From contig NZ_BBOJ01000006.1 in NCBI RefSeq assembly GCF_000974445.1, positions 310,001-374,000 of the forward strand: a DNA stretch of 64,000 nucleotides. The letters run 5' to 3'. Both the position numbers and the translations under genes were made by a program. The notes below the pieces were generated by a model that ran no database searches, was not told the origin of the DNA, and worked only from the letters and a program-made list of their open reading frames with translations. Source of the stretch: Lentzea aerocolonigenes (GTDB lineage Bacteria > Actinomycetota > Actinomycetes > Mycobacteriales > Pseudonocardiaceae). This document shows positions 6,846-16,305 of the stretch, piece after piece; the first letter of the stretch is position 1; every line of letters begins with the position of its first letter.

Positions 6846-9800
6846 TCAGGCGAACACGGCCGGATCCACCTCGAAGGCGTGGGCGACCAGGGCGTCGAGG
6901 TCCATCGCGGCTCCGGCGACCGTCGCGACGTGCAGTTCGTCTTCGGTGAGCACGGCGCGGATGCGGCGCAGCGTGCTGTCGCGGACGGCACACTGGTGCT
7001 TGGTCATCGGTAGGCCGTCCTGTTCGCGGATCACCTCGACGGCGCCCAGCATCCCGGCGGCCGACGCGGCGTCCACCGTGCTGAGCAGGTCGACGAGCGA
7101 GCTGAGCGTGTAGAGGACCGCGAACCGGTCGCCGAACCCGTGGTGGATGCGGATGGCGGCGGTGTAGAGGCGGTACGCCTCGACCGGATCGCCTTCCAGC
7201 CGGGTGAGGCGGCCGAGGATGTGGAAGGCGTACGCCTCACCGCCCATGTCCCCGATCTGCCTGCTGATCTCGACGGCTTCGGTGAGCAGCGGACGAGCGG
7301 CGGCGGCGTCGCCGAGGTCCACGCAGACGTCGCCGAGACCGACGAGGTCCAGGGACAGCGTGCGGAGGTTGCCGACCCTGCGGTCCATCTCGACGTTGTG
7401 CCGCATCAGCTCGCGCGCGGTGTGCAGATCACCCTCGAAGCGGGCGATGATCGACAGGTTGCCCCGCGCCGCAGCCAGGACGGTGCCGCGTTTCCCGTGC
7501 GCCTGCTCGATTTCGACGCACTCGCGGAAGCACGCACGGGCCTGGTCCAGGTCACCGCTCTGCCGGGCGACGAGGCCGACGATGTTGAGCGCCTGGGCCA
7601 CCAGGTCGTGGTCGCCGAGCCGGCGGCCGATCCGCAGGCTCTCCTCGCCGAGCGACAGGGCAGTCGCCTGGTCGTCCTGCTTGATCGCGAGGAACGCCGC
7701 AGACTCCATCACCCTGCCGCGGACACCCTCCGGCAGCCAGTCCACCGCGTCCGCGAGCAGGCGGCGGTGCCATTCCCTGCCCTCGCGGATGTGCCAGCCC
7801 TTCTGCCAGAACCGGTTGACGCCGAGGACGATCCGGGCAGCGGTGAGCGGATCCCCGGCCGCCATCGCCTGGGTGTGCGCCGCGCGCAGGTTGAGGTACT
7901 CGCGGCTGACCCGCGCGTACCAGGCCGCTCCGTCGTGGCCACCCAGTCCGCGGTCCGCGCGTTCGGCGAGCTCGGCGAAGAAGGCGGTGTGGCGCCGGAT
8001 CACCTCCTCGTCCGTCAGCCGTTCGCCCGCGTAAGCCCGGATGGTCTCCAGCATCGTGTACCTGAGGCCGTCCTCGGTGTGCCGCGCGCCGAGGAGGTTG
8101 CGGTCCACCAGCCCGTTCAGGCGCTTCGTGAGCCTGGCAACTGACTCGTCGCTCGTCGCGGACGGCAGGCAGATCGCGGCGACGGCGTCAGCCGTGCAAC
8201 CACCGGCGAACACCGCGAGGCGCGTCAGCAGCTCCTGGTCGTCGGCGTCGAGCAGGGCGACGCTCCAGTCGATGGTGGCGTGCAGGGTACGTTGCCGCGC
8301 CGGCAGGTCCTGGGGCCCGCTGGCAGGCAGCTCCGACCGCTCGTTCAGCTGAGCGAGGATCTGGGTGGGCGAGAGGACGTCGCAGTTCGCCGCGGTGAGC
8401 TCGATCGCCAGTGGCAGCCCGTCCAGCCGGATGCACACCTCTGCCGCGGCACGCAGGTCGTCCGCGGAGAACGTCAGCCCGTACACGGCCTCGGTGGCCC
8501 TGGCCACGAACAACGCCAGCGCGGGCCAGGACACCAGCGCCTCGTCGGTCTCCTCCGGCCGGGACGGCAGGCGGTCGAGGTCGGGCACCGGCAGCGACGG
8601 GACCGGGTACACCTGCTCGCCGGTGAGTCGCAGCCGCTGCCGGCTCGTGGTCAGCACCCGCACCCCCGGTGCCGCCGCCAGCAGCGCCGCCACGAACGAG
8701 CCGGCACTCAGCACGTGCTCGAAGTTGTCCAGCACCAGCAACAGCTCGAGCTCGCTCAGCGCCCGGATCACCGCGTCGGTCAGCGGCTCGTTCGTGCCCT
8801 CCGGCACCTCCAGCACCGCGGCGACCGCGGAGACGACCATCTCGGTCGTGGTGGCCTCGGCGAGCGACACGAACACGGCCCCGTCCGCGAACTCATCCGC
8901 CACGGCCCCCGCGACGGCCAGCGCCAGCCGCGTCTTGCCGATGCCACCGGCGCCGGTCAGCGTGACCAGCCGCCGTTCGGACAGCAGGTCGGCCATCCGC
9001 GAGACGTCTCGCGCCCGGCCCACCAGGCTGCTGACCGGCGCGGGCAACCGTCGCCGGGCGTTGTCGGCACGGGCGAGGGCCTCCGCGGACACGCCCCAGT
9101 CCCCCTCGCCGCCCTGCTCCAGGTGGCCGCGGTCGGCGAGCTGCGTCAGCCCGCGCTCGGCCTGAGCGACGAGGCCGCTGCTGCGCCGAGCCAGCCAGTG
9201 CACCAGTTCCCGCGTGGGCTCACCGCGCAGCGTCGAACGCAGCCACACGTGCAGTGCCGACTCGGACAGCGGCGTCAGCACCGCGGTGTCCAGCAGCGGC
9301 AGCACCTGCGGCACCGGACCCGCGGGATCGTGCATCGCCTGGACCAGCCCCACGACCCGCGCGCCACCGGAGGCGGCCAGTCGCCGCACCCGCCGTCCCA
9401 CGTCCGCGAGGTCGGCGTCGGTGTCGGCGAGCACGAGCACCCGCTCGGCGTGCCCCGCCGGTGCCGAAGCCCAGTTGACCACCTCGAACCCGCGCAGCCC
9501 GGCCAGTTTGCCTACCTCGGCCAGGAACCTGGTGTGCCCGGCGCCGCGCTCGCCCGTCACCCTCAGCGCACCACGTCCGCACGCGTCCAGCCGGACGAGG
9601 AAGTCGCGCACGACCGCCAGTGCCGCGTCCCGCTCCAGCAACCTCTCGGAGGACCGCCGCCCGCTCGCCTGCAGGTCGTCACCGACCGCGCGGCCCCGGC
9701 CGCGGCGCTTGGCCAGGTAGTTGCGGCGATCGGCGAGATCGAGCAGCGACTGCCGATCCGCCGCGTCGTCCGGGAAGGTGGCCAGCCCGAGGCTGATCGA

Positions 9801-10202
9801 CACCGACAGCGGCGGATTACCGGGAAACGGCTTGGTGCCGACCGCGTCCACCAGCCGCGTCGCGACCTGCAGCGCCTCCACCGCGCCCGTCTCCGGCAGC
9901 ACCAGCACGAACTCGTCCCCGCCGTAGCGCACCAGCACGTCGGCGTCGCGGACCACGCCCTTGGCCCGCTCGACGATCGACCGCAGCACCGCGTCACCGC
10001 GGGCGTGCCCGTACGCGTCGTTGACGGTCTTGAAGTGGTCGACGTCGAACACGAACACCGAGCAGCAACCGCCGATGAGCCGAGCCCTGGCGATCGCCCC
10101 GTCGAGGCAGCCGATCAGAGCCTCGCGCGCGAGCGCACCGGTGACCACGTCGGTGAGCAGTGTGCGGAGCACACCGCGGTCGAGATCGGGGGGATCGGTC
10201 AC
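6846..10202 (-). CDS. GGDEF domain protein fused to NB-ARC-type ATPase and TPR repeats
   Basis: Signalling protein of 1,118 aa. Residues about 15-170 form a diguanylate cyclase domain with intact active site GGDEF (94-98) and an RxxD product-inhibition site (85-88). Residues about 185-375 look like a degenerate ATPase (GERGAGHTR). Residues about 390-700 are an NB-ARC/STAND-type ATPase of the LuxR/AfsR-associated kind, with Walker A GAGGIGKT (417-424) and LLLVLDNFEH. The C-terminal 300 or so residues are helical TPR-like repeats. No DNA-binding domain is visible, so it may make cyclic-di-GMP under control of the ATPase/TPR part rather than act as a transcription factor. GTG start with GGAG upstream. 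It stands alone, convergent with the alcohol dehydrogenase. Confidence 0.85.
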   Translation of the reverse strand: MTDPPDLDRGVLRTLLTDVVTGALAREALIGCLDGAIARARLIGGCCSVFVFDVDHFKTVNDAYGHARGDAVLRSIVERAKGVVRDADVLVRYGGDEFVLVLPETGAVEALQVATRLVDAVGTKPFPGNPPLSVSISLGLATFPDDAADRQSLLDLADRRNYLAKRRGRGRAVGDDLQASGRRSSERLLERDAALAVVRDFLVRLDACGRGALRVTGERGAGHTRFLAEVGKLAGLRGFEVVNWASAPAGHAERVLVLADTDADLADVGRRVRRLAASGGARVVGLVQAMHDPAGPVPQVLPLLDTAVLTPLSESALHVWLRSTLRGEPTRELVHWLARRSSGLVAQAERGLTQLADRGHLEQGGEGDWGVSAEALARADNARRRLPAPVSSLVGRARDVSRMADLLSERRLVTLTGAGGIGKTRLALAVAGAVADEFADGAVFVSLAEATTTEMVVSAVAAVLEVPEGTNEPLTDAVIRALSELELLLVLDNFEHVLSAGSFVAALLAAAPGVRVLTTSRQRLRLTGEQVYPVPSLPVPDLDRLPSRPEETDEALVSWPALALFVARATEAVYGLTFSADDLRAAAEVCIRLDGLPLAIELTAANCDVLSPTQILAQLNERSELPASGPQDLPARQRTLHATIDWSVALLDADDQELLTRLAVFAGGCTADAVAAICLPSATSDESVARLTKRLNGLVDRNLLGARHTEDGLRYTMLETIRAYAGERLTDEEVIRRHTAFFAELAERADRGLGGHDGAAWYARVSREYLNLRAAHTQAMAAGDPLTAARIVLGVNRFWQKGWHIREGREWHRRLLADAVDWLPEGVRGRVMESAAFLAIKQDDQATALSLGEESLRIGRRLGDHDLVAQALNIVGLVARQSGDLDQARACFRECVEIEQAHGKRGTVLAAARGNLSIIARFEGDLHTARELMRHNVEMDRRVGNLRTLSLDLVGLGDVCVDLGDAAAARPLLTEAVEISRQIGDMGGEAYAFHILGRLTRLEGDPVEAYRLYTAAIRIHHGFGDRFAVLYTLSSLVDLLSTVDAASAAGMLGAVEVIREQDGLPMTKHQCAVRDSTLRRIRAVLTEDELHVATVAGAAMDLDALVAHAFEVDPAVFA

Positions 10203-10867
10203 GACGCTCCGTTAGAGGTTTGGACGCCCGCTTTCGTGAGCCGCGTACCGTAACCCGCAGCGGCAGTTGGACGGTACCCAACGACTACCACAACCAACCG
10301 CCGCAATTCTCCAATTCGGCCATGCCGATCAGCTGCGGGGGGACAGGTGGGATCATCCCTGTCCGATCGCGGTGAGGTCGACGTACCACCAGACCTGGAA
10401 CTCCAGGCTGCCCGCGACCGACGTTCGCGCGAAGACGGGCGACGTCAACGTGGTGCGGCGACTGCACTCCCCAGTGCCTGACCCGGTCACCTCCCGCCGG
10501 CTCGGTGAGATCGCCCCGGAGATCGAAGCGTCCTGGAACCCGGCCTCCGGCGGGCGTCACGGCCGCGGCTGCAGCCCGATTCGGTAGCGGTGGTGGTAGT
10601 GCCTGCCGGTGAGCGACGCAGGACCGCGACTTGATGGCGCAGAACGAGAATCTCGACGTTCTTCCACGATCAGTCATGCGCAAGAGCCACAGCGGAGCGA
10701 AGGCGCGGTAGGTGAACCGGACCAGCACGGCCACGATCACGCCGGATGACGACCGCTACCCACCGACGCCTGCTGACCTGCACGGACGTATTTCTCGGCA
10801 CGCACACCGTCACCACCTCGCTCTGGTGCAGAGCAGCAGTCGTGGCTGGCCGACGACGCGCTGCGCG
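10203..10867. other. Intergenic region, 665 bases, with IS debris
   Basis: No complete gene. It contains the upstream region of the GGDEF gene (about 10,203-10,330) and transposase remnant copy 2 (about 10,600-10,810). A minus-strand open stretch ending about 10,370 (reading SLEFQVWWYVDLTAIGQG) could be the tail of a lost gene or a small peptide; I cannot support it as a gene. Confidence 0.5.
10600..10810 (-). pseudogene. Transposase N-terminal remnant (integrase-core IS), copy 2
   Basis: Minus strand reads MIVAVLVRFTYRAFAPLWLL from about 10,740 and then, after a frame change, KNVEILVLRHQVAVLRR, a typical integrase-core transposase N-terminus. The 60 bases upstream (about 10,748-10,808) are almost identical to those upstream of copy 3 at 20.5 kb, so this stretch is the end of the same element. 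The remainder is deleted. Confidence 0.65.
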
Positions 10868-11218
10868 TCAGATCGCTGCTCCCTTACCGATGTACTCGAA
10901 CACCGAGCCGTCTGGATGTCGTGCGATCAGCCGATCGCCGTTGGAAGTCGGCGACGGCCCGTCCAAGATCGTCCCGCCGCTCTCCTCCAGCGCCTCGATC
11001 ACCGGCACCAGATCAGCGACGACGAGCGTCGCGACACGGTCCCGGTAGGGGGCGGTGTTGCCGCTGAGCAACAGGAACGGACCAATGCTCGCGAGCTGGA
11101 CCTCGCCGAACTCGAATCGCTTCGCCTCAGCCACACCGGCAAGTCTGCGGTACAACGGCAGCGCCGCGTCCAGATCGTCGACGTGGACTCTGGCGACCAC
11201 CTCGATGATGTTGACCAT
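10868..11218 (-). CDS. VOC (glyoxalase/bleomycin-resistance) family protein, 116 aa
   Basis: Small vicinal-oxygen-chelate fold protein: IIEVVARVHVDDLDAALPLY is the opening strand-helix, and the C-terminal RHPDGSVFEYIG is the usual metal-site strand. VOC proteins are metal-dependent isomerases, lyases or dioxygenases, or binding proteins; the reaction cannot be read here. ATG at 11,218 with GGAG 6 bases upstream. It starts 10 bases after the P450 stop, last gene of a four-gene operon, so it probably acts on or protects against that pathway's product. Confidence 0.82.
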   Translation of the reverse strand: MVNIIEVVARVHVDDLDAALPLYRRLAGVAEAKRFEFGEVQLASIGPFLLLSGNTAPYRDRVATLVVADLVPVIEALEESGGTILDGPSPTSNGDRLIARHPDGSVFEYIGKGAAI

Positions 11219-11228
11219 TGGAGCTCCT

Positions 11229-12449
11229 TCACCAGGCCACGGGAAGTGCGTGCAGGCCGTGGGTCGCGTTCGACGTGCGGACCGGGATGCGATCGAGGGG
11301 CATCGCCAGGCAGAGCGCGGGAAACCTGCGCAACAACGCGGGGTAGGCGATCTGCATCTCCATCCTCGCCATCGGGGCGGCGATGCAGCGGTGGATGCCG
11401 TAGCCGAAAGCCAGGTGTCCCGCTTTCGGATCTCTGGTGATGTCGAAGCGGTACGGGTCGTCGAACCGATCGGGATCGCGGTTGACCACGGGGATCGACA
11501 CCGCCACCGCGTCACCCTCCTGGATGAGCCTGCCGCCGATCACGACATCTTCGGTGGCGGTGCGGATGGCGCCGTGATTCGCGATCGACGCGTACCTCAG
11601 CAACTCCTCCACCGCGGAAGGTACCGCCGACGGGTCGTCTCGCACCATCGCGAGCTGTTCGGGGTGCTGGAGCAGGGCGAGCGTGCCGAGGCCGAGCATC
11701 ATCGCGGTGGTCTCGTGGCCTGCGATGAGCAGCAGGTTGCCGATGCCGACCAGCTCCTCGTCGGTAACATCGTTGCCGTAGTTGCGAATCAGCCTCCCGA
11801 GGACGTCGTCGGTCGGGTTCTTGCGCCGGTCTTGGACGATGCCGCGCATGTAGCCGCGCAGCGCGTCGCGCGCCGCCAGGGTGTCCTCGGGCCGGGCCAT
11901 GAGATCCGTCATGACAACGGTGTGACCCGCGAAGTCGAAGTCGTCGTCGTACGGGACGCCGAGCATCTCGCAGATGACCTTCGACGGCATCGGCAAGGCG
12001 AACGTCTCGACCAGGTCGACGGGTGAGCCGGCTTCCTCGGTCGCGTCGAGGCATTCCTCGACGACGGCCTCGATCCGCGGCCGGAGCCGATGCACGGCTC
12101 CAGCGGTGAACTCTCCGGCCACCATGCCGCGCAGCCTGGTGTGGTCAGGCGGGTCGTACTCCAGGAACGTGCCCGGCTGCCGATCCTGGAGCTCCTCGGC
12201 GACTGTCCGCTCCCCTGGTTTCGGCAACGCGGTGCCGGGCGTCGTGAGGTTGCTGCTGAACCTGGAGTCGGCCAGCACCTGTCGAGCCTCGTCGTAACCG
12301 GTCACGAGCCACACCAGGACTCCGCTGGTGAGCGGCAGTCGCACGACGGGGTTCCCGGCCGCTGCCGCTCGAAGGTCACTCGCGGGGTTGCACGGATGCG
12401 CGGAATCTCGCCGGTAGGGCAACGGCGGTTCCGTCCGGGTCGCGGTCAT
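11229..12449 (-). CDS. Cytochrome P450, 406 aa
   Basis: Soluble actinobacterial class I P450. The I-helix oxygen-binding motif is AGHETT, the ExxR motif is EELLR, and the haem loop is FGYGIHRCIAA with the axial cysteine. Normal length. It would hydroxylate or couple a small molecule using electrons from ferredoxin; neither ferredoxin nor reductase is adjacent. The ATG at 12,449 overlaps the TGA of the preceding gene as ATGA, so the two are translationally coupled. Its operon partner, an adenylate-forming ligase, suggests that the substrate is an aromatic or other carboxylic acid or its thioester (inference). Confidence 0.93.
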   Translation of the reverse strand: MTATRTEPPLPYRRDSAHPCNPASDLRAAAAGNPVVRLPLTSGVLVWLVTGYDEARQVLADSRFSSNLTTPGTALPKPGERTVAEELQDRQPGTFLEYDPPDHTRLRGMVAGEFTAGAVHRLRPRIEAVVEECLDATEEAGSPVDLVETFALPMPSKVICEMLGVPYDDDFDFAGHTVVMTDLMARPEDTLAARDALRGYMRGIVQDRRKNPTDDVLGRLIRNYGNDVTDEELVGIGNLLLIAGHETTAMMLGLGTLALLQHPEQLAMVRDDPSAVPSAVEELLRYASIANHGAIRTATEDVVIGGRLIQEGDAVAVSIPVVNRDPDRFDDPYRFDITRDPKAGHLAFGYGIHRCIAAPMARMEMQIAYPALLRRFPALCLAMPLDRIPVRTSNATHGLHALPVAW

Positions 12450-12907
12450 CGCGAACCCTCGGGTTCAGCGGCAGAGTGACACTCCCAGGTGCAGGACCGA
12501 TGACCCAACTGGTGCGACACGACCATGTCCAGGTTGGCCGCCGTCTGGTAGCGCAGCTCCACGCAGAACTCGCACGGGACGGGCAGGGTCAGCTCCACCC
12601 CTTGATCACGGGCCCGTTCGCGGTAGTCGAAGATGCCGCAGCGCCGGACCTCGAGCCGGTACCCGCCGTCGTCCTCCGCCAATGTCTGGTCCGAGCCGTA
12701 CACGTCCAACATGGCCGCCAGCGAACCGAGGACGCTGCGTTCCTGGTCGACCCGCTCGGGTAAACGCTTCCTCGTGGCGTCGGTGTTCATCCGCGCCACG
12801 TGAGCGGCCCACTCCGGAAGCCGCTCACGTCCCATGTACTTCTCGATGGCGGCCTGGGTGCGGAAGTACACCCCGAGCACGAACTCGTACTTCTCGCGGT
12901 CGGTCAT
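12446..12907 (-). CDS. Uncharacterised 153-aa protein with cysteine-rich C-terminus
   Basis: I do not recognise the family with certainty. The chain is soluble and mostly helical at first (EKYEFVLGVYFRTQAAIEKY), then has RRCGIFDYRERARDQGVELTL and a cysteine cluster: CEFC followed about 30 residues later by CTWEC. The layout recalls small thiazoline-hydrolase-like or 4-vinyl-reductase-like domains but I cannot claim either. I take the ATG at 12,907 because it overlaps the ligase TGA as ATGA; a GTG three codons upstream is possible. It is coupled on both sides, between the ligase and the P450, so it is very likely a dedicated part of that pathway. Confidence 0.75.
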   Translation of the reverse strand: MTDREKYEFVLGVYFRTQAAIEKYMGRERLPEWAAHVARMNTDATRKRLPERVDQERSVLGSLAAMLDVYGSDQTLAEDDGGYRLEVRRCGIFDYRERARDQGVELTLPVPCEFCVELRYQTAANLDMVVSHQLGHRSCTWECHSAAEPEGSR

Positions 12908-14334
12908 CTCGGGCACACCATCACTCCTCTTGATTCAAGGGTTTCCTTGACCACGTGGCTCAACGACGTCGGCAACCGGCTCCACGCCCCGATGTCACCG
13001 AGATCGAGCACGCGGGACAGCTTCCAGCCGAGGTCCCCGCTCAACGTCGTCAACGGCGAGAGCACCTCTACCGGCCGGACGGTGAGGTGGTGGGCCGGGA
13101 AGACATGGGCGATCCGGCTGGCCGTCCGGTCCGCCCACCCGTTGTCGGGGAGCACATCCGTGGTCACCAGGCAGACGATCTCGTCCTCGTGGATGACCAG
13201 CATGTAGTTGAGGACGGTCGCGTCAGGCGAGCCATCCACCCACAGAGCGGACTCGACGTCTTCCTGGCGCACAGTGCCACCGGCGAAGGCGAGCACGTCC
13301 GACTCCCTCCCCCTGGTCCGCATGACCGGGAGCGCCAGTCCGCACGCGCACGGTGTCCCGACCACCTCGATCAGGTCGCCCGTCCGGTACCGCAGCAGCG
13401 GCCGGCCGGGCAGGTCGAGTGTGGTGACCACCAGTTCCCCGCTGTCGGCAGCGCCATCCACCACGCGGACACCGCGCTCGTCCAGCAACTCGAGGACATA
13501 GCTCTGCAGCTGCAGGTGGAGCTGACCGCGTTCACAGGTCACCGCGGTCGTCCCGGTCTCGGACGAGCCGAAGCTCCCGACCAACGCCTCCGCTCCCGTC
13601 AGACGGCTCAAGTGCCGCCGGCAAGCCGGACCGACCTGTTCGGCGATGAGCAGCAGGCGGTCGAACCGCGGCACCGCGAGGCCGTGCCGGGCGGCGAACT
13701 GGATCATCGCCAGCAATCGTGACGGGGCTCCCACGAAGACGTTCACCGACAGCTCGTCGATCAGCCGCAGCACCTTCGAGTAGTCGCCGTCGATGTAGTC
13801 CACCGTCGGCCGCAGTGACGTGATGCCGAGGTACTCGAACACCTTCTCGAACTGGTACGGAGCCGGCGCGAGCGCACCGATGATCAAGATCAGCGCGATG
13901 TCCCCCGGTGAGAGGAACCGGGCCCACATCTCACCGATGTTGACCGTGTTGACGATGAGGTCGTCGTCGGCCTTCGGTGCAGCCGAGGCCGGACCGGTGG
14001 TTCCGGATGTCTCGTAGTAGTGCAGGAACTCGCCGAGCGGCACCGTGAACGCGGCGTGGCTGTGAGCGCTCAGTTCACTCCTCGGCAGCAGGGGCAGTGC
14101 ACCTAGCACCTCGGCAAGAGGCCGGAGGCGCCTGACGTCGTCGGCGAGCAGCGCCGGCACCGAGTCCGCGTAAAGTTCCGCGCGCGACGCGGCGGCGAGG
14201 ATCTCGCGCAGTTTCTGGAGACGCAGCTCGTCCGAAACCGCTCTCCCCGTGTGGATGTCTGCAATGAGCGACTGGTGGCGCCGAAATGTTCGAGCGGCGG
14301 CCCGGCGACGCGCCTCGTCACGCATGAGCAACAT
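12904..14334 (-). CDS. Adenylate-forming enzyme, phenylacetate-CoA ligase (PaaK)-like
   Basis: ANL-superfamily enzyme that activates a carboxylic acid as its adenylate. Evidence: YETSGTTGPASAAPK (phosphate-binding loop), SFGSSETGTTAV (A5-type motif), and RYRTGDL (ribose-binding region), with the spacing of PaaK-like ligases; about 476 aa. The start is taken at the ATG at 14,334, 8 bases after GAGG; the longer frame to 14,424 adds residues that do not look conserved. First gene of the ligase/unknown/P450/VOC operon, joined to the next gene by an ATGA overlap. Substrate not readable. A stand-alone carrier protein is not seen nearby, so CoA is the simplest acceptor. Confidence 0.85.
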   Translation of the reverse strand: MLLMRDEARRRAAARTFRRHQSLIADIHTGRAVSDELRLQKLREILAAASRAELYADSVPALLADDVRRLRPLAEVLGALPLLPRSELSAHSHAAFTVPLGEFLHYYETSGTTGPASAAPKADDDLIVNTVNIGEMWARFLSPGDIALILIIGALAPAPYQFEKVFEYLGITSLRPTVDYIDGDYSKVLRLIDELSVNVFVGAPSRLLAMIQFAARHGLAVPRFDRLLLIAEQVGPACRRHLSRLTGAEALVGSFGSSETGTTAVTCERGQLHLQLQSYVLELLDERGVRVVDGAADSGELVVTTLDLPGRPLLRYRTGDLIEVVGTPCACGLALPVMRTRGRESDVLAFAGGTVRQEDVESALWVDGSPDATVLNYMLVIHEDEIVCLVTTDVLPDNGWADRTASRIAHVFPAHHLTVRPVEVLSPLTTLSGDLGWKLSRVLDLGDIGAWSRLPTSLSHVVKETLESRGVMVCPR

Positions 14335-14762
14335 GTGCACTCCCTCGCTTCCACACGACGTGACAGAGCAGGGCGAATCGAAGTTGTCGTCGAGCGAAAC
14401 AGGCAGCCCGCCGTCGACCTGCAACGGACTCCAGCCCGGGCCTGCGGTGGTTGAGGTTGGCGGCGCGGGTCCAGAGTGGAGGCGCCACGACTCCGGCTTC
14501 GGCTACATACCAACGTATCTAGCACATCACGTTCCACCCGACGGAACGAGCGACGCTTCCGGGCAGGAGCCAACTACGCGCCCACCACCAAACAGGCTCA
14601 TTGGGCACCAAAGTCGCCCGAACGGGCATTTAAACAACGGGGCTGGACGGATCGCGACGGGCAGACTGCGGGCAACAGGTCTGACAAAGATCGACATGTC
14701 AGGGGCGGTGAGAACCCGCAGGTTTGCCGGGTCCCGACTCCGATGGCACTTTCCCGACCCGG
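14335..14762. other. Intergenic region, 428 bases
   Basis: Holds the promoter region of the ligase operon. The only structure I see is a short hairpin GCCCG-AA-CGGGC at 14,616-14,627, followed on the plus strand by ATTTAAA; it could be a weak terminator. No gene seen. Confidence 0.4.
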
Positions 14763-15623
14763 TCACAGGTCCAGCGTGCTCAGCAACACCAGCGCGTCGG
14801 CGGAGCGGGACCCCGGCTCGGCCGGCTGGGCGACCAGTCGCTGACCGGGTGCACTGCTGATCGGGAAGATCTCCGTGCGCAGGTCCAGTTCGCCGACGTC
14901 GGGGTGGAAGAAGGAGGTTCCGGGGCGGACCGCGCCGCGTGGCGCCGGTTCGGCCCAGAGCCCGCGGAACCGGGGACTGGCGATCGCGAGCTCGCCGACC
15001 AGCTCGCGCAGCCCGCGCTCGCCGGCGGTGCGGCCGGCGACCTGACGCAGGTCGTGCACGGCGGCGCGGGCCGTGGCCGTCCAGTCGCGGAAGAACTCGA
15101 GTGCCGCGGGGTCGAGGAAGATCATGCGGTGCAGGTTGTCGCGGTGGACGAAACGGGTGTGCAGTGCGCTGGCGAGGGCGTTGCGCGCCAGGACGTCGCC
15201 GGACCGGCCGAGAACGTAGGCGGGCGCCGCGGTCCAGTCGTCGAGCAGGACCAGCAGGTGCGGACTGACGCGCTCGGGCCGGTCGCGGGTCCGCCGGCGG
15301 GGCGCGGGGCGAGCCAGCCGGTGCAGCTCGATGGCGGCGCTCTCGTCCAGGCGCAGCGCATGTTTCAGGCTCTCCACCGTCTGGTGGGTCGGGCGCTCGT
15401 GGCCCTGTTCCAGCCTGGCGTAGTAGCCCGCGCTCAGCCCGGCGAGCAGGGCGACCTCGTCTCGCCGCAGGCCGGGAACTCGACGGCGACCCGCGGTGCT
15501 CAGCCCTGCGTGCGCACCTGCCGCAGGACTTACCGGCCTCCAGGGTGACGCGGGTGCCGACGGTCAGGCCGCGCCTGAGGTGGGCAGCGGACGGCCTTCG
15601 TAAGTCAGCTCGGATTTGCTCAT
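14763..15623 (-). pseudogene. MmyB-type HTH transcriptional regulator with an in-frame stop
   Basis: Actinobacterial XRE-type regulator. The helix-turn-helix reads RRVPGLRRDEVALLAGLSAG then YYARLEQGHERPTHQTVESL, followed by a full MmyB-like ligand-binding domain ending LVLLSTLDL. The natural-looking start MSKSEL (ATG at 15,623) is in the same frame, but a TGA at 15,564-15,566 interrupts it after 19 codons. The region between the stop and the HTH does not match the usual N-terminus, and I find no good alternative start that keeps the HTH; the GTG at 15,377 starts after it. I infer a pseudogene or a sequencing error. Confidence 0.65.
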
Positions 15624-16277
15624 GACGCGACGGTAAAGCGAGGAGTTGTGAATCTCTTGTGCGGAAGCTGTGAATGGCATGTTCCGCCAAACTCCACAGT
15701 GGACTACACGGACGCGGCCGGCACGACGGAGTTCGATGTGCGGGCTGCCTTCCCGAGCGGCGCACTTCACCTGTTCATCCCAGGTACAGCACACCTGGGC
15801 TTGTCCCGTTCGGCCAGACAGGGGCGATGAGGCGTTGTCAGGCGATCTGACGCGAGGCAGCGGAGTCACGGGCGGTATGACTCGACTCAAGGCCGGCAAC
15901 GTTGATGCTTCGTCGAACACACCGAAATGACGGATATAATATTGGCAACATTCTCTTCAGCAGTTCACCGACATGGTCCAATAGTTTTCTGATCGCCCTG
16001 GACGAACCTGCGCGCTACTTTCCCCGAAACGACTCGGCCTGGCTGACCGGCGCGACGCGGACCTTGGCTCACTACGACACCTTCTCCACGTCGAATGGAG
16101 CGTCCGGGGCCCAGCTGCCTGCCCTGAGCATCAGGACCTTCGTCGTGGAGTGAGCTGGTCCCCTGTGGACACCGAGGTCCGGTGACCGAGGCGTGGGATC
16201 GCGCGGGGCGGTGGCGCGCCGCCGTTCGCCTTCTCGCCCTGAACGGCAAGGTGTGCGCCTGAGCCGCGACCGACTTT

Positions 16278-16305
16278 GACGTGCCTTCTCCGGAGAGGGC
16301 ACGTC
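16278..16305. repeat. Imperfect 28-base palindrome
   Basis: GACGTGCC, one base, TCTCCGGAGA, one base, GGCACGTC: the outer 8-base arms and the inner 10-base palindrome are perfect, with one mismatched pair between them. No T-run follows, so it is not a standard terminator. Role unknown; operator or recombination site are possibilities. Confidence 0.6.

Noticed and set aside
8280..10253. Plus-strand 657-codon open frame opposite the GGDEF protein
   Set aside because: Antisense shadow; the minus strand has GGDEF and NB-ARC motifs.
14616..14627. Hairpin GCCCG-AA-CGGGC as a rho-independent terminator
   Set aside because: Stem is only five pairs and no proper T-run follows in either direction.
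15648..15930. Small plus-strand open frames near 15.65-15.93 kb
   Set aside because: No recognisable domain or convincing ribosome binding site.
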